Shown here one piece after another: positions 18,096 through 26,971 of a DNA stretch of 64,000 nucleotides. The notes under the pieces were generated by a model. It worked only from the letters and a program-made list of their open reading frames with translations, ran no database searches and had not been told where the DNA came from. Within the stretch, counting starts at the first letter, position 1. The number at the start of each line of letters is the position of its first letter. Position numbers and translations under genes: made by a program. This stretch comes from Fen-1273 sp963748405. Its GTDB lineage: Bacteria > Bacteroidota > Ignavibacteria > UBA10030 > UBA6906. Location of the stretch: positions 731,442-795,441 of the forward strand of contig CAVVIT010000005.1 of the NCBI GenBank assembly GCA_963748405.1. Direction: 5' to 3'.

Positions 18096-18365
18096 ATGAT
18101 TCGACTCGAGTGTACGATAGGCGGCCACAACAAGTTCTACGAATTCCATCTTTCAAGGACAAACGGCCGAGTGACGGTGAAAGGCCTTTATGGCGGGATA
18201 GGCAAGGCCTCCCAGGAAACCACCATCTACGACGGCGATTCAGAGCAGGAGGCACAGGCGGAACTTCAGAAGAAACAGGCGGAGAAACAGAAGAAGGGAT
18301 ATGTCGTAGCCAGCTCCAACGGAAGCCCCATGCCGGTTCAAAAAAAAAGACTGACCTTCCGGTAA
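18096..18365 (+). CDS. WGR domain protein, upstream partner of the ligase frame
   Basis: An 89-aa WGR domain: NKFYEFHLSRTNGRVTVKG, then LYGGIGKASQETT, and a charged helix. WGR domains bind nucleic acid and are found in PARPs and in element-encoded ligases or helicases. ATG 18096 follows GGAG. The frame ends soon after a run of nine As at 18340-18348. A -1 shift there continues without a stop into the DNA ligase, so a WGR-ligase fusion of about 397 aa could be made. The short product may also be functional alone. Confidence 0.75.
   Translation: MIRLECTIGGHNKFYEFHLSRTNGRVTVKGLYGGIGKASQETTIYDGDSEQEAQAELQKKQAEKQKKGYVVASSNGSPMPVQKKRLTFR
18340..18348 (+). promoter_or_regulatory. A9 slippery run at the WGR-ligase junction
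   Basis: In the WGR frame the codons read CAA AAA AAA AGA. Slipping back one base after the second AAA gives AAG ACT and enters the ligase frame. The run resembles A-rich slippery sites used in dnaX and in IS3 and IS630 transposases. Ribosomal -1 frameshifting or transcriptional slippage would both produce the fusion. Confidence 0.55.
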
Positions 18366-18373
18366 TCTGGCCG

Positions 18374-19288
18374 ATGAACGCCCAAGGGGTGAAGGATACA
18401 ACGCATCTGGACCGTCTTCTCAATGACCCGCGATACATCGCCCAAGAGAAGCTTGACGGGATGAGGGCAATTGTTCATTTCACGCCTTCGGGGCTTCGAA
18501 TATTCTCTCGCTCTGCCGGTGTTGATGACCCCAGCCGTCCATTAGAGAAGACCTCTGCACTACCGCATCTGGGAATTCTTCATTTTCCCGGTCTCATTGG
18601 GACAATTGTCGATTGCGAGATTCTGGCAAATGGTTTGGATTCAGCAGAGTTAGCTGGGACAGTTCACAGAAAGAGCGGGGCCAATGGAAACCACCATGTT
18701 CAGTTGTTCGTGTTCGACATCCTAGCATTCTGCCACACAGACCTGAGCCATAAGAAGCTCTCAGAGAGACTGAACTGGCTCAAAGTGCTCAAGTCCCGCC
18801 TTCGCTCGGAACATATTCACTTCTTGCCCTGGGCTGAAACAACGCAGGAAAAGGAGCGACTGTATGCTTCAGTTTTCAACCAAGGAGGCGAGGGAATCAT
18901 GTTGAAATGTCTGGATGAGTACTATCTGCAAGGAGGACGGCCGGCCAATAATTGGGTCAAGGCCAAGAAGTCGATGACGATTGATGCGATCGTTCTTGGA
19001 TTCACGAAGGGTAAAGGGAAATTCAATGACTGCATTGGAGCCTTGGTCTTCGGTCAGTTTGTGTATACGAATGGGGGGTGGACACTCCAAGAACTCGGTC
19101 AGGCCTCAGGAATGAATGATCATGTCCGTGCTCAAATGTCACAACGCCCCAACGACTATATCGGCCAAGTTGTCACGATCAAAGGCATGGAACGGCTCAA
19201 GTCGGGAGCAATCCGCCATCCGCAATTTGTGGCAATGCGACTGGACAAGAATCCGGACCAATGCCGTTTGTATGAAGGAGAGCAATAA
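18374..19288 (+). CDS. ATP-dependent DNA ligase
   Basis: This is an ATP-dependent DNA ligase, which seals nicks through a lysyl-AMP intermediate. Motif I is EKLDGMRA, with the adenylated lysine. Motif III-like DCEILANG, motif IV GGEGIMLK and motif V WVKAKK follow, and a compact OB domain ends the protein. The first in-frame ATG is 18374 (304 aa), but it has no ribosome site. The open frame begins upstream and joins the WGR gene by a -1 shift at 18340-18348, so expression may depend on frameshifting or translational coupling. Host ligases are normally NAD-dependent LigA, so this is an element-encoded enzyme. Confidence 0.88.
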   Translation: MNAQGVKDTTHLDRLLNDPRYIAQEKLDGMRAIVHFTPSGLRIFSRSAGVDDPSRPLEKTSALPHLGILHFPGLIGTIVDCEILANGLDSAELAGTVHRKSGANGNHHVQLFVFDILAFCHTDLSHKKLSERLNWLKVLKSRLRSEHIHFLPWAETTQEKERLYASVFNQGGEGIMLKCLDEYYLQGGRPANNWVKAKKSMTIDAIVLGFTKGKGKFNDCIGALVFGQFVYTNGGWTLQELGQASGMNDHVRAQMSQRPNDYIGQVVTIKGMERLKSGAIRHPQFVAMRLDKNPDQCRLYEGEQ

Positions 19289-19356
19289 TCAACCAATCAC
19301 AGGCCGGTGTTCAATAATGGCCATCGGCCCGTTCATTCACCGAAAGGAGAAGTTGT

Positions 19357-19446
19357 ATGACAAAGAATCTGTGGATCATGATCGTCACTGCTGTTCAGGC
19401 TGCTTTGGAGGCTATTAGAATTATTCTCACACGCAAGAAAGGATAA
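19357..19446 (+). CDS. 29-aa hydrophobic micropeptide
   Basis: A short frame starting MTKNLWIMIVTAV, with a single hydrophobic helix and a basic tail (TRKKG), is preceded by an AAGGAG ribosome site at ideal distance and ends two bases before the Gam-like gene. It looks like a membrane-inserting micropeptide or leader peptide of the operon. No family is recognised. Confidence 0.5.
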   Translation: MTKNLWIMIVTAVQAALEAIRIILTRKKG

Positions 19447-19448
19447 CA

Positions 19449-20006
19449 ATGGAGGACAGAATAGACTTCATCGAGGAGCTCTTACTTCAGGCCGAAGTGG
19501 CTGACCAGGAGAAGAAGATCGAAATGGACCGGGTCCAGTCGGATAGGATGTTGGCGGCTATTGCAGCACTCGAAGAAGATATGGCCGAAGTGAATGAGCT
19601 CTGCGACAAGGAGCTGAAACTGATCGAGGAGTATCGGGCAAATGAACTCGCACGGCTCGACAAGAAGCGCTCCTGGCTCGTGTTCAATCTGGATGGATTC
19701 ATGAGATCAACGGGGGAGAAAACCCTACGGTTGCCCCATGGATCTCTGAAACTTCGCAAAGGACGAGATAAAGTCGCCGTCGTTGCTCTGGATGAATTCC
19801 TGAAGATTGGCTCGAAGTTGAAGCTGGTCCGTTCCGTACCGGAGCAGATCACTCCCGATATCCAGGCAATCATCAATCACATCAAGACCACGGGAGAGAT
19901 CCCGGCAGGCGTCCAGTTCATACCTGCAGACGTTCGTTTCTCATACACAACAAATGGAGGAAAAGCAGATGACACAGAACGGGAACGGAATGAAACCGAA
20001 GGTTGA
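19449..20006 (+). CDS. Gam-like host-nuclease inhibitor
   Basis: This 185-aa protein fits the Mu Gam-like family, whose members bind DNA ends and block exonucleases. It has a long N-terminal coiled coil (EDMAEVNELCDKELKLIEEY), then the family core LVFNLDGFMRSTGEKTLRLP and HGSLKLRKGRDKVAVV. The C-terminal VPEQITPDIQAIINHIKTTG matches the usual late region. It lies in the plus-strand cassette after the ligase. It overlaps the next gene by 38 bases and converges on the SbcCD-like operon. Confidence 0.72.
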   Translation: MEDRIDFIEELLLQAEVADQEKKIEMDRVQSDRMLAAIAALEEDMAEVNELCDKELKLIEEYRANELARLDKKRSWLVFNLDGFMRSTGEKTLRLPHGSLKLRKGRDKVAVVALDEFLKIGSKLKLVRSVPEQITPDIQAIINHIKTTGEIPAGVQFIPADVRFSYTTNGGKADDTERERNETEG

Positions 20007-20445
20007 GCTTGCTCTGAATTCCGAGGCCAAGCTGACCCTCACCAAGGACAAGTGCTATGAAGGCACCAATGCGTATGGGGCATATTACCTATACAGCGTT
20101 GATGAGGAAGGGGAAGGTAAATCGTTCTTCGCGACTCCTGAAGTTCACCAGCAGATCCTCGAAAGCGGTATTCGGACTGGCGATCAGTTCCTCATTCGCA
20201 AGAAAGCGATCCAGAATGGGCGAAAGGTAATGGCCAAGGTAGAGTTCGAGGTTCTTTCGAAACAGCCGGCTCCTCCGCCGAACGGGACTGGCGACGGTCA
20301 CTCAGACGACTTCAAGGAGCTGATGAAAGCGTGTGTCTCGGATGCTGTGGAGATCACGAAAGAGGTGAACACGATTCCATGGCAGAATGAGGATGTGAGG
20401 TCGATAGCCCTGACGATGTTCATTCAAAGAGCACGGGTGAATTGA
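19969..20445 (+). CDS. Hypothetical protein of the replication cassette
   Basis: A 158-aa protein, probably starting at ATG 19969 behind GGAGG, overlaps the end of the Gam-like gene. Its first half is beta-rich (KLTLTKDKCYEG, GAYYLYSVDEEGEGKSFFAT) and could be an OB-like fold. A proline-rich linker (PAPPPNGTGDG) then leads to a helical C-terminus (FKELMKACVSDAVEITKEV). The layout resembles single-stranded DNA-binding or phage accessory proteins, but no family is firmly recognised. It is the last gene before a terminator. Confidence 0.65.
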   Translation: MTQNGNGMKPKVELALNSEAKLTLTKDKCYEGTNAYGAYYLYSVDEEGEGKSFFATPEVHQQILESGIRTGDQFLIRKKAIQNGRKVMAKVEFEVLSKQPAPPPNGTGDGHSDDFKELMKACVSDAVEITKEVNTIPWQNEDVRSIALTMFIQRARVN

Positions 20446-20453
20446 TATGGAAT

Positions 20454-20479
20454 GCCCCCAGGACACCGGGGGCGTTTTT
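20454..20479 (+). terminator. Rho-independent terminator of the plus-strand cassette
   Basis: GCCCCC and GGGGGC form a 6-bp GC stem with an 8-base loop, followed by G and five Ts, starting nine bases after the last stop codon. Confidence 0.85.
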
Positions 20480-20526
20480 AATCACCGCGCAAGTTAGGCG
20501 TGAACCGCGCAGGAACCCACCTATCC

Positions 20527-23500
20527 TTACCAACTCGTTTGAATAACAGTCCCCTCCTCCTCGGTATTTCTCACCTTCAAGTGGGTTGTAATCTCCTGTT
20601 GGAGCTCATCGACATGCGAGATGATACCCACAACACGGTTCTCTTTTCGAAGCGAGGCGAGGGTTTCAAAGACAGTCTGTAAAGATTCCTTATCGAGGCT
20701 TCCGAATCCTTCATCAAGGAAGAAGAACCTTTGGTTGGCACTTAGCAATTGCTGGATCTGATCCCCCATCGCCAGTGCCAACGACAATGACGCTTGGAAG
20801 AGCTGCCCTCCTGACAACGTTTTCACATTGCGCCGCTTACCGTCGTTCATAAAGTCTCGCACTTGAAAGGTGTTTTCGCCGGTCAGTTCAAGCCTCAACT
20901 TCTGTCGTGTAAGTTGTGAGAAACGAGCATTCGCTGCATAACATATAGCGCGCAGGTACACAGTGGATACGTAATTAACAAATCCATTGCCCCGGAAGAG
21001 AGACTTGAGGACCTCGATGTTTTCACTTCTAAGTTTGAGCTTGATTTGTTCCTTCTCCAGACCCAACCTTTTGTCTAGACTAACCTGTAGATCCTTGATC
21101 TTCTTTTTCAGCTGCCCTACGAGCTCACTCTCCTCATTGAGGGTTTTGCTGAGAGAATCTAACTCCAACGACAATCTTGCGTGCGCCTTCTTATCATATG
21201 ACTTTCCTAATGTGTCCGATTCAAGATCCCTGAGCTTTTCGGCGGCCGTGTGAATGTCCTCCTTGAATTTGTTAATATCCTTTCTTTCCTGCTTTCCGTT
21301 GATTTCCGTTTGTAGAATGTTACGCACATCTGCCACGGAGGTGATACCCGTCGTCGACAGACGTTTGTCGATCACCGCCAAAACCTTTTCATGAGAATGT
21401 CGCCCTTCATTAATACTCTTCTCACCTTGCTTGATCTGTCCTTTGAGAGTATCAGTCTCTTCCGAGAGGGCGTTAACTTGTTTCTCCAAATCCCTGTATG
21501 CCCTCTCGACGTCACTGTATTTCTTGTTCAACTCCTTAATTCTGCCTTTGATTTTGTCATCAGTGACGCTTTCATAGTCATTCAGTCTCTTGATCTTCAA
21601 TTGCCCCATTCGGGTCTTTTGCTCGCGCACTTGAGCTGACAACTCTTGCTTATCTGACGTGAGGCTCTCTTTCGTTAGATCTCTTTCTGATTCGCACTCT
21701 GTTATAGTTCCAGCAGACCTTTCTATTCGTCCTTCAAGTTCCTCAATGTCTTTCTGCATTTTTGCGGCTCGCTTAAATTCCGTCTGGACCTTGCCTTCAG
21801 ATGTAGGGTCAAACCCCTTCCATTGGAACTTCTCGCCATGTTGGTCGAGCCTCTTCTGAGCTTTCAAATGCCGATCCGATTCAATCTGCAAGGAGTCAGA
21901 CACTCTTGCATATTTCACACCGAGCTTCCCAAGGTCCTGGATGGGACCATCTAAGAGTTCTATTTCCGATTCAAGTTGGGAAGACTTCCTCCGCAGGGCC
22001 TTCACCTCCTTTTCAACACTTTCGCCAACAGTGATGTTGGGATGCTCCGTCGCACCACAAACTGGACACGGAGCCCCGGGGATCAGCTTCTTTGCGTACT
22101 CCCTCAACTGCAGGTGGACCTCCTTATAGCGAAGCTCATCAGTACAGCTCCTTTGTGCGATCTTGAGATCTCTCTTGGTCTGGGCTAATATTCCCGCCAG
22201 TTTATCAAATCCGAGTGAAGCCTGTTTCTTAGAGAGATACTTCCGGATTTCCTTTGAGCTAATAACCTCGCTTTTGCGAATAGAAAGTTGCTTGAGGTCC
22301 GCTTGAAGGGTCTGGACATTTTCCTGAGCTTGACTTACCAATCCAAGGCAATTAGCACGACTAACGAACCATTTGTCAATATCAGAGAGTTCTTTTAGGT
22401 CAGGGAGGGTCTTTTTCTTTTGTCCCAGTTCGGCTTTTGTTGACCTAATGGTTTCTTTTAACTTAGTCACCATTTCTGCTTTCTCTGCAACAACACTCTC
22501 CTTACTCTGAACCGACTTTGATAGGGCGTCAACGGATCCCGCTAAGTTCCTAATCGTCACTATTGTTTCTAGATCATCAACCTCCCGCTTTAACATTTCC
22601 CTTCCCTCAAACTCCTTTTTGGTTCGTTCACTATGTTCCCTCTTCCTATCCAGTTCAATGCTATGCTCCTGGAGTGTTTTCTTCTGCAGTCCCAGGGCGG
22701 TGCTTGACTTATCGAGAGATTGCCGAATTGATTCCTCCTGTTCAAGCACGTCTCTGAAATGCTGCACACACATCTCATATTCTTGAAGTGTGGCCTCCCT
22801 TCGTTCGTAACCCGAAGTTTGCTTCTGGAAATTTGCCACAATATTCTTCTGTCTTTCAAGCTTCTCAAATAGTTGGGATAGCAACTGCAAGCGTTTTTCT
22901 TCTTCCTGCTTCAACTTCAACTTGTCTCCAATCTCCACTTGTTTGATACTCTCAGCAGAAAGGTCGTCCTTAGCCTTGCTGATCTGCTCCCCTGTAACCG
23001 AGCCAATCTCTTTGAGCTGGCCTTCGACTTGGCTCAGCGCTTGTTTGTTTCTATTCCCGATTTCGCTGGTTCTGTCCTGTAGATCAAATTTATGGAGGTT
23101 AAAGATCTCTTTTAGCATCTTCGACCGCTCAGTATCAGTTAATTGGAGAAATTCCTGGAATTTTCCCTGAGGTATTATGATCGTCCGCCGGAAGTTCTCA
23201 TAGCTTAATCCGATAATCTCCTCCGCCGTCTTGTAATCTAGTGCTATACGTCGACCACTTTCGATCCTATAGCAGGCCCGTTGAAATTGCTTCACTGATT
23301 CAAACGACTTCTTGTCTCTTCCGCACTTTACAGTGAAAGCATACAAATCATTGTTATCCTTGCCACCCATAAACTCGAAGTCGATGAGCAATTCTGTCGA
23401 TTTCAAGTTCATCATATTGTATTGTCTATTATCATGTTTATTGAGACGTTCTGTTTCGCCGTAAAGGGCAAGCGTTATGGCTTCAAGAATTGTGGACTTT

Positions 23501-23619
23501 CCACTACCTACGGGACCGAAAATGCCAAAGAGATGCTCTCTCGTCAATTGAGTAAAATCAATTTGCCGTTCTCTTTGGTAAGAGTATATCCCCTTTAGAG
23601 TCAAACGTACAGGTATCAT
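20527..23619 (-). CDS. sbcC: SbcC/Rad50-like ATPase
   Basis: This 1030-aa SMC-like protein is the ATPase partner of an SbcD/Mre11 nuclease. Walker A is FGPVGSGKSTILEAI near residue 35. Long coiled coils flank a zinc hook, APCPVCGAT, near residue 518. The signature is TLSGGQLFQASLSLALAMGD, and Walker B with D-loop is FFFLDEGFGSLD. It starts four bases inside the end of the sbcD gene (ATGA overlap). The complex cuts DNA ends and hairpins. Here it is the third gene of an operon headed by a membrane HerA-like ATPase, which suggests a specialised rather than housekeeping copy. Confidence 0.93.
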   Translation of the reverse strand: MIPVRLTLKGIYSYQRERQIDFTQLTREHLFGIFGPVGSGKSTILEAITLALYGETERLNKHDNRQYNMMNLKSTELLIDFEFMGGKDNNDLYAFTVKCGRDKKSFESVKQFQRACYRIESGRRIALDYKTAEEIIGLSYENFRRTIIIPQGKFQEFLQLTDTERSKMLKEIFNLHKFDLQDRTSEIGNRNKQALSQVEGQLKEIGSVTGEQISKAKDDLSAESIKQVEIGDKLKLKQEEEKRLQLLSQLFEKLERQKNIVANFQKQTSGYERREATLQEYEMCVQHFRDVLEQEESIRQSLDKSSTALGLQKKTLQEHSIELDRKREHSERTKKEFEGREMLKREVDDLETIVTIRNLAGSVDALSKSVQSKESVVAEKAEMVTKLKETIRSTKAELGQKKKTLPDLKELSDIDKWFVSRANCLGLVSQAQENVQTLQADLKQLSIRKSEVISSKEIRKYLSKKQASLGFDKLAGILAQTKRDLKIAQRSCTDELRYKEVHLQLREYAKKLIPGAPCPVCGATEHPNITVGESVEKEVKALRRKSSQLESEIELLDGPIQDLGKLGVKYARVSDSLQIESDRHLKAQKRLDQHGEKFQWKGFDPTSEGKVQTEFKRAAKMQKDIEELEGRIERSAGTITECESERDLTKESLTSDKQELSAQVREQKTRMGQLKIKRLNDYESVTDDKIKGRIKELNKKYSDVERAYRDLEKQVNALSEETDTLKGQIKQGEKSINEGRHSHEKVLAVIDKRLSTTGITSVADVRNILQTEINGKQERKDINKFKEDIHTAAEKLRDLESDTLGKSYDKKAHARLSLELDSLSKTLNEESELVGQLKKKIKDLQVSLDKRLGLEKEQIKLKLRSENIEVLKSLFRGNGFVNYVSTVYLRAICYAANARFSQLTRQKLRLELTGENTFQVRDFMNDGKRRNVKTLSGGQLFQASLSLALAMGDQIQQLLSANQRFFFLDEGFGSLDKESLQTVFETLASLRKENRVVGIISHVDELQQEITTHLKVRNTEEEGTVIQTSW

Positions 23620-24839
23620 ATGTCACCCTCTGCCAACACTTCACGAAGCAGGTTTATGAGATCAGAGTTTGGAGCTTGGCCGTGTTGGCTTCTGAAATAT
23701 TCTCCAAATAGTTGTTCAACCGATAGCCTCAGGTCAATGGCGGAGGCCGCGTTTGCCACTTCCCCATCCTCAGCTCTTACGATGGGGATTACATCGACAA
23801 TGCCGTCATGAGCATCGAACAATTGTTTTCGATCTTGTGCTGTCATGAACGTCTCCGTCTTCATCGTTACCTCGACAAGCACGTTAGCATTCTTTTCTAG
23901 CCACGTTACAGCCTGTCCAACACCAGTGAACTGTTTTCGGATAAGCCTTTTTCCTTTTTTGAGCTGAACCGTATGAGACACTACCGGTTTGGCGGGTTTA
24001 GCATCAACAACAATCACATATTTATCCTGATCTGCTTCACTCATGCTGAAGGCGAGCGGACTTCCGCTGTAGGCGACTAAGGTAGGTTTAAGAGCTACTT
24101 CATGATGTCGATGGAGGTGGCCCAGTGCAGCAAACTGGATTTCCTTCGGGATGTTCTCCGGATAAACCACCTGAGCACCTCCCACACCAATGATTGGTTT
24201 TTCATCATCAGACTCTTCTGGCAACTTCCCATCTTTTGGCGCCAGGAAGAGGTGGGCAACCAGTATGTTTATACCGAGGTCATCACAATATTTGGAAGCG
24301 ATTGTCGACCAAGTCGTCTGCAACAATGTTCGCATTTCAACCTCAGGCCGTTCGGCTCCAAAATACGACTTCAGGCGAGCTTCATTTGCATACGGTGTTA
24401 GAAGTATTCGCAAAGGGACTTGCGCCCCAGGTACTCGGAGCTCGATGAAGCCGTTTTCAGATCTGATTACTGAAATGCCACCAATCAATGAAAAAGGTGT
24501 GATCTTGGCATTTGGATATCCAGCAAAAATAATACCACATTCACGAGCAAGCGGATCCGGGGCCTCAATCCGTTCGGGCGAATCATGGTTTCCCGCAATT
24601 GCCACCACCGCTCGCTCCCCGTTTTTAGCAAGTCGCTTCAAGCTCCTGTACATCAATTCCACTGATTCGGCGGGAGGATTGAATGTGTCGAACAAATCTC
24701 CGGCTACAAGAACGACGTCAACGTTTTCTGAATCTGCAATTCCACAGATTTCATCAAGTACAGCAATCTGTTCTTGATGACGCGAAATAACACCAAGGTG
24801 TTTTCCGAGATGCCAATCTGCTGTGTGTAGGATCTTCAT
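23616..24839 (-). CDS. sbcD: SbcD/Mre11-like nuclease
   Basis: This 407-aa calcineurin-like phosphoesterase carries all Mre11/SbcD motifs: ILHTADWHLGK, VVLVAGDLFD, AIAGNHDSPER and ALGHLHRHHE. These bind two Mn ions for 3'-5' exonuclease and endonuclease activity. ATG 24839 lies 26 bases after the HerA-like stop, and the stop overlaps the SbcC start by ATGA. The length matches the family. Confidence 0.93.
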   Translation of the reverse strand: MKILHTADWHLGKHLGVISRHQEQIAVLDEICGIADSENVDVVLVAGDLFDTFNPPAESVELMYRSLKRLAKNGERAVVAIAGNHDSPERIEAPDPLARECGIIFAGYPNAKITPFSLIGGISVIRSENGFIELRVPGAQVPLRILLTPYANEARLKSYFGAERPEVEMRTLLQTTWSTIASKYCDDLGINILVAHLFLAPKDGKLPEESDDEKPIIGVGGAQVVYPENIPKEIQFAALGHLHRHHEVALKPTLVAYSGSPLAFSMSEADQDKYVIVVDAKPAKPVVSHTVQLKKGKRLIRKQFTGVGQAVTWLEKNANVLVEVTMKTETFMTAQDRKQLFDAHDGIVDVIPIVRAEDGEVANAASAIDLRLSVEQLFGEYFRSQHGQAPNSDLINLLREVLAEGDI

Positions 24840-24865
24840 GAATGCATATCCTCAACATGTGTGAC

Positions 24866-26971
24866 TCAAACGCCTGCCCTTGAAGGCTCACCGCCTGGAG
24901 CTTTGGGTGCAGGAATCGGTGCGGGCGCACCGTCAATATCGGGCAGGCCCCTTGGGTCCTTCCTAGCGACGTAGGCGGGCATTTCCACCGTCGTCGGTTG
25001 CCTGTCTTGGTCGTGAAACCTCACGATTAGGGGACGATCGGAGGTGGAGGCTTTTCCGACCAGAACCCCTTGCCGTTTCTTTAGATTGGGGAGAGATTGG
25101 ACGTGGTGCAGTCCCATGTAATTCTTCATAAATTCGAACCCGGTCTCGTCGTAGGCCTGGAAAGCAATTATTGTATTGCATTGATTCAGGATGCTCTTTG
25201 TCACGTTGGCCGTGCGCTGGGTGACCACCATGAATCCGAGTCCATATTTCCTGGCTTGCAAGGCTATTTGAGCAGTGCTGTTCACGGTTTCACGGAGGGT
25301 TGGCACTGGATTAGAATTCCATTCCGGAACCAGCGAATGCCCTTCTTCTAGGACCAGCAATATCTTTGGCTTTGGGTCTCGGATTTCATCTGGCGAACGA
25401 TGTTTCCGGCACCATTCAAGAGCAACTTGCGCAATCGCCTTCGTTGCAGTGATAGGGTGGGTACCGGTCTCTGTGAATTCAACGATACCAATCCTAGAGT
25501 CAGGCTCATCGAGAAACGGAGAGATGGATGCTGAAGACGTTAAACGAACTCCACCCCTAACATATCTCTGATAGTCCCCTGTCAAGTCTAAACACAGTAC
25601 CTTGATTCCAGCTTCAGCGCATTTCTCGACGAGGAAGTAAGAAAGGAACGATTTCCCGCTACCTGTTACTCCTAATATCGCAGAGTGAAATAGTACCAAA
25701 TTGTGGAGATTCAGATTGACCGGATAGCTCGAGCTCGGAACGTGACCCACGTCAACAAGTCCCGGCTTGAGTATCTTTCTGAACTCGATATCAGAAGAAT
25801 TTCGAACTATTGGCGCATTTTCGGGGACAACCCAAGAGTGAGAGGAGAATCCTTGCCTATCTCCATCCCACGTGCCCAATTGCTGGGCCTCGCCCACTGT
25901 AAAAGACCGTTCCCCTGCCTCAAGGCTCGCTTCTTCATGAAGGACACCGTTCGTCACTTGAAACAAGACGTGTGACCCCGAGAGCGATATCGCAGAAACG
26001 AGTTGCCCCTCTTCCAGGCTTATTCCTCGACGCATTTCAAATTGGAGGGTGGAAATGTCCGATTCGCGCGACGCAAATCCGATTAATGATTCAAGATCGT
26101 TGCCTAGAGAACTTCTTTGCAAACGCTCTCTTATCCTCGGATCAGCCTGATCTACTTTTATGATCACTTGTCGGCGATCCAGGGTTCCCTCTGCGAATCC
26201 CGATTCGACGAGCAGCGCCTCCGCTTCGACTCTCGTCGGTCCGCTCCGATGCGCGACAACAATTGCGAGTGGGCTTGTCTCTTGCAGTTCGCCGTGTTGT
26301 GTAAATGCAACTAGAGTACCGCGAGAGCAATTAGAATCACCTCCAAGCTCAAATCGAGCAATGTTTGGTTCAGCGAATCGAGTCAGACGCCCAACCGGTT
26401 TTGTGGGCTTGTTGCGAAACAGCTTAATGATGTCGGTGAGAAGCCCTTCAAGATCAAGGTTTTTAACCACCAAGAGACATCCCCAAAACGCAAGCATCCA
26501 ATATGGAAAGGCTTTCGGAGCATCATAATATGAGAACAAGGCCAGTAGAAACACCGCTGAAAAGAGTGCTGTCGCATTCCCTACATGGATTACGAGTAAG
26601 TAAACAATCCGCTTCACCCTAGATGAGTCATATCCCGGAAGAGCGGGGCTCCCTAGCCAAACGACCAAAAACGCAGCAACCAATATGCCTAGGGACATGA
26701 ACCGGAGGGCGCTCCACCACATTTCGTGGGGAGGGCTGTTTAGCGTTGATGTAGAAATGAAAACAACAAGACAATTCACAACAACGTCAGATGGCTTTGT
26801 GAAGAACGGCTCGATCCAATACATTCCGAGAATCAGCATCAGCAACCCCCCGTGGAACCAGATCGACGCGTCTCCAGTCGGAGGGATTAGCGACCCAGTG
26901 ACGATACGACTTAAACCAGCCAGTGCAGCGAGAAATAGGATCAGATGGAATGTTTGAGTTTTTCGTGTCAT
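24866..26971 (-). CDS. Membrane-anchored HerA-like ATPase
   Basis: This 701-aa protein has about five or six hydrophobic helices in the first 175 residues (for example LILFLAALAGL, FMSLGILVAAFLVVWLG, ATALFSAVFLLALF). These are followed by a HerA/FtsK-type hexameric ATPase: a HAS-barrel-like region, Walker A ILGVTGSGKSFLSYF (434-441 core), Walker B ILLVLEEGHSLVP and the arginine region VVTQRTANVTKSIL. HerA normally pumps DNA for the NurA nuclease. No NurA is nearby; SbcD and SbcC follow directly, so this ATPase may feed DNA to them at the membrane. The C-terminal tail is proline-rich. Confidence 0.85.
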   Translation of the reverse strand: MTRKTQTFHLILFLAALAGLSRIVTGSLIPPTGDASIWFHGGLLMLILGMYWIEPFFTKPSDVVVNCLVVFISTSTLNSPPHEMWWSALRFMSLGILVAAFLVVWLGSPALPGYDSSRVKRIVYLLVIHVGNATALFSAVFLLALFSYYDAPKAFPYWMLAFWGCLLVVKNLDLEGLLTDIIKLFRNKPTKPVGRLTRFAEPNIARFELGGDSNCSRGTLVAFTQHGELQETSPLAIVVAHRSGPTRVEAEALLVESGFAEGTLDRRQVIIKVDQADPRIRERLQRSSLGNDLESLIGFASRESDISTLQFEMRRGISLEEGQLVSAISLSGSHVLFQVTNGVLHEEASLEAGERSFTVGEAQQLGTWDGDRQGFSSHSWVVPENAPIVRNSSDIEFRKILKPGLVDVGHVPSSSYPVNLNLHNLVLFHSAILGVTGSGKSFLSYFLVEKCAEAGIKVLCLDLTGDYQRYVRGGVRLTSSASISPFLDEPDSRIGIVEFTETGTHPITATKAIAQVALEWCRKHRSPDEIRDPKPKILLVLEEGHSLVPEWNSNPVPTLRETVNSTAQIALQARKYGLGFMVVTQRTANVTKSILNQCNTIIAFQAYDETGFEFMKNYMGLHHVQSLPNLKKRQGVLVGKASTSDRPLIVRFHDQDRQPTTVEMPAYVARKDPRGLPDIDGAPAPIPAPKAPGGEPSRAGV

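Noticed and set aside
18110..18373. N-terminal extension of the ligase frame upstream of the A run
   Set aside because: This part overlaps the WGR domain in another frame, is low-complexity and arginine-rich, and has no ribosome site.
20089..20301. Small minus-strand frame in the hypothetical gene
   Set aside because: Shadow of the plus-strand gene, which has a good ribosome site.
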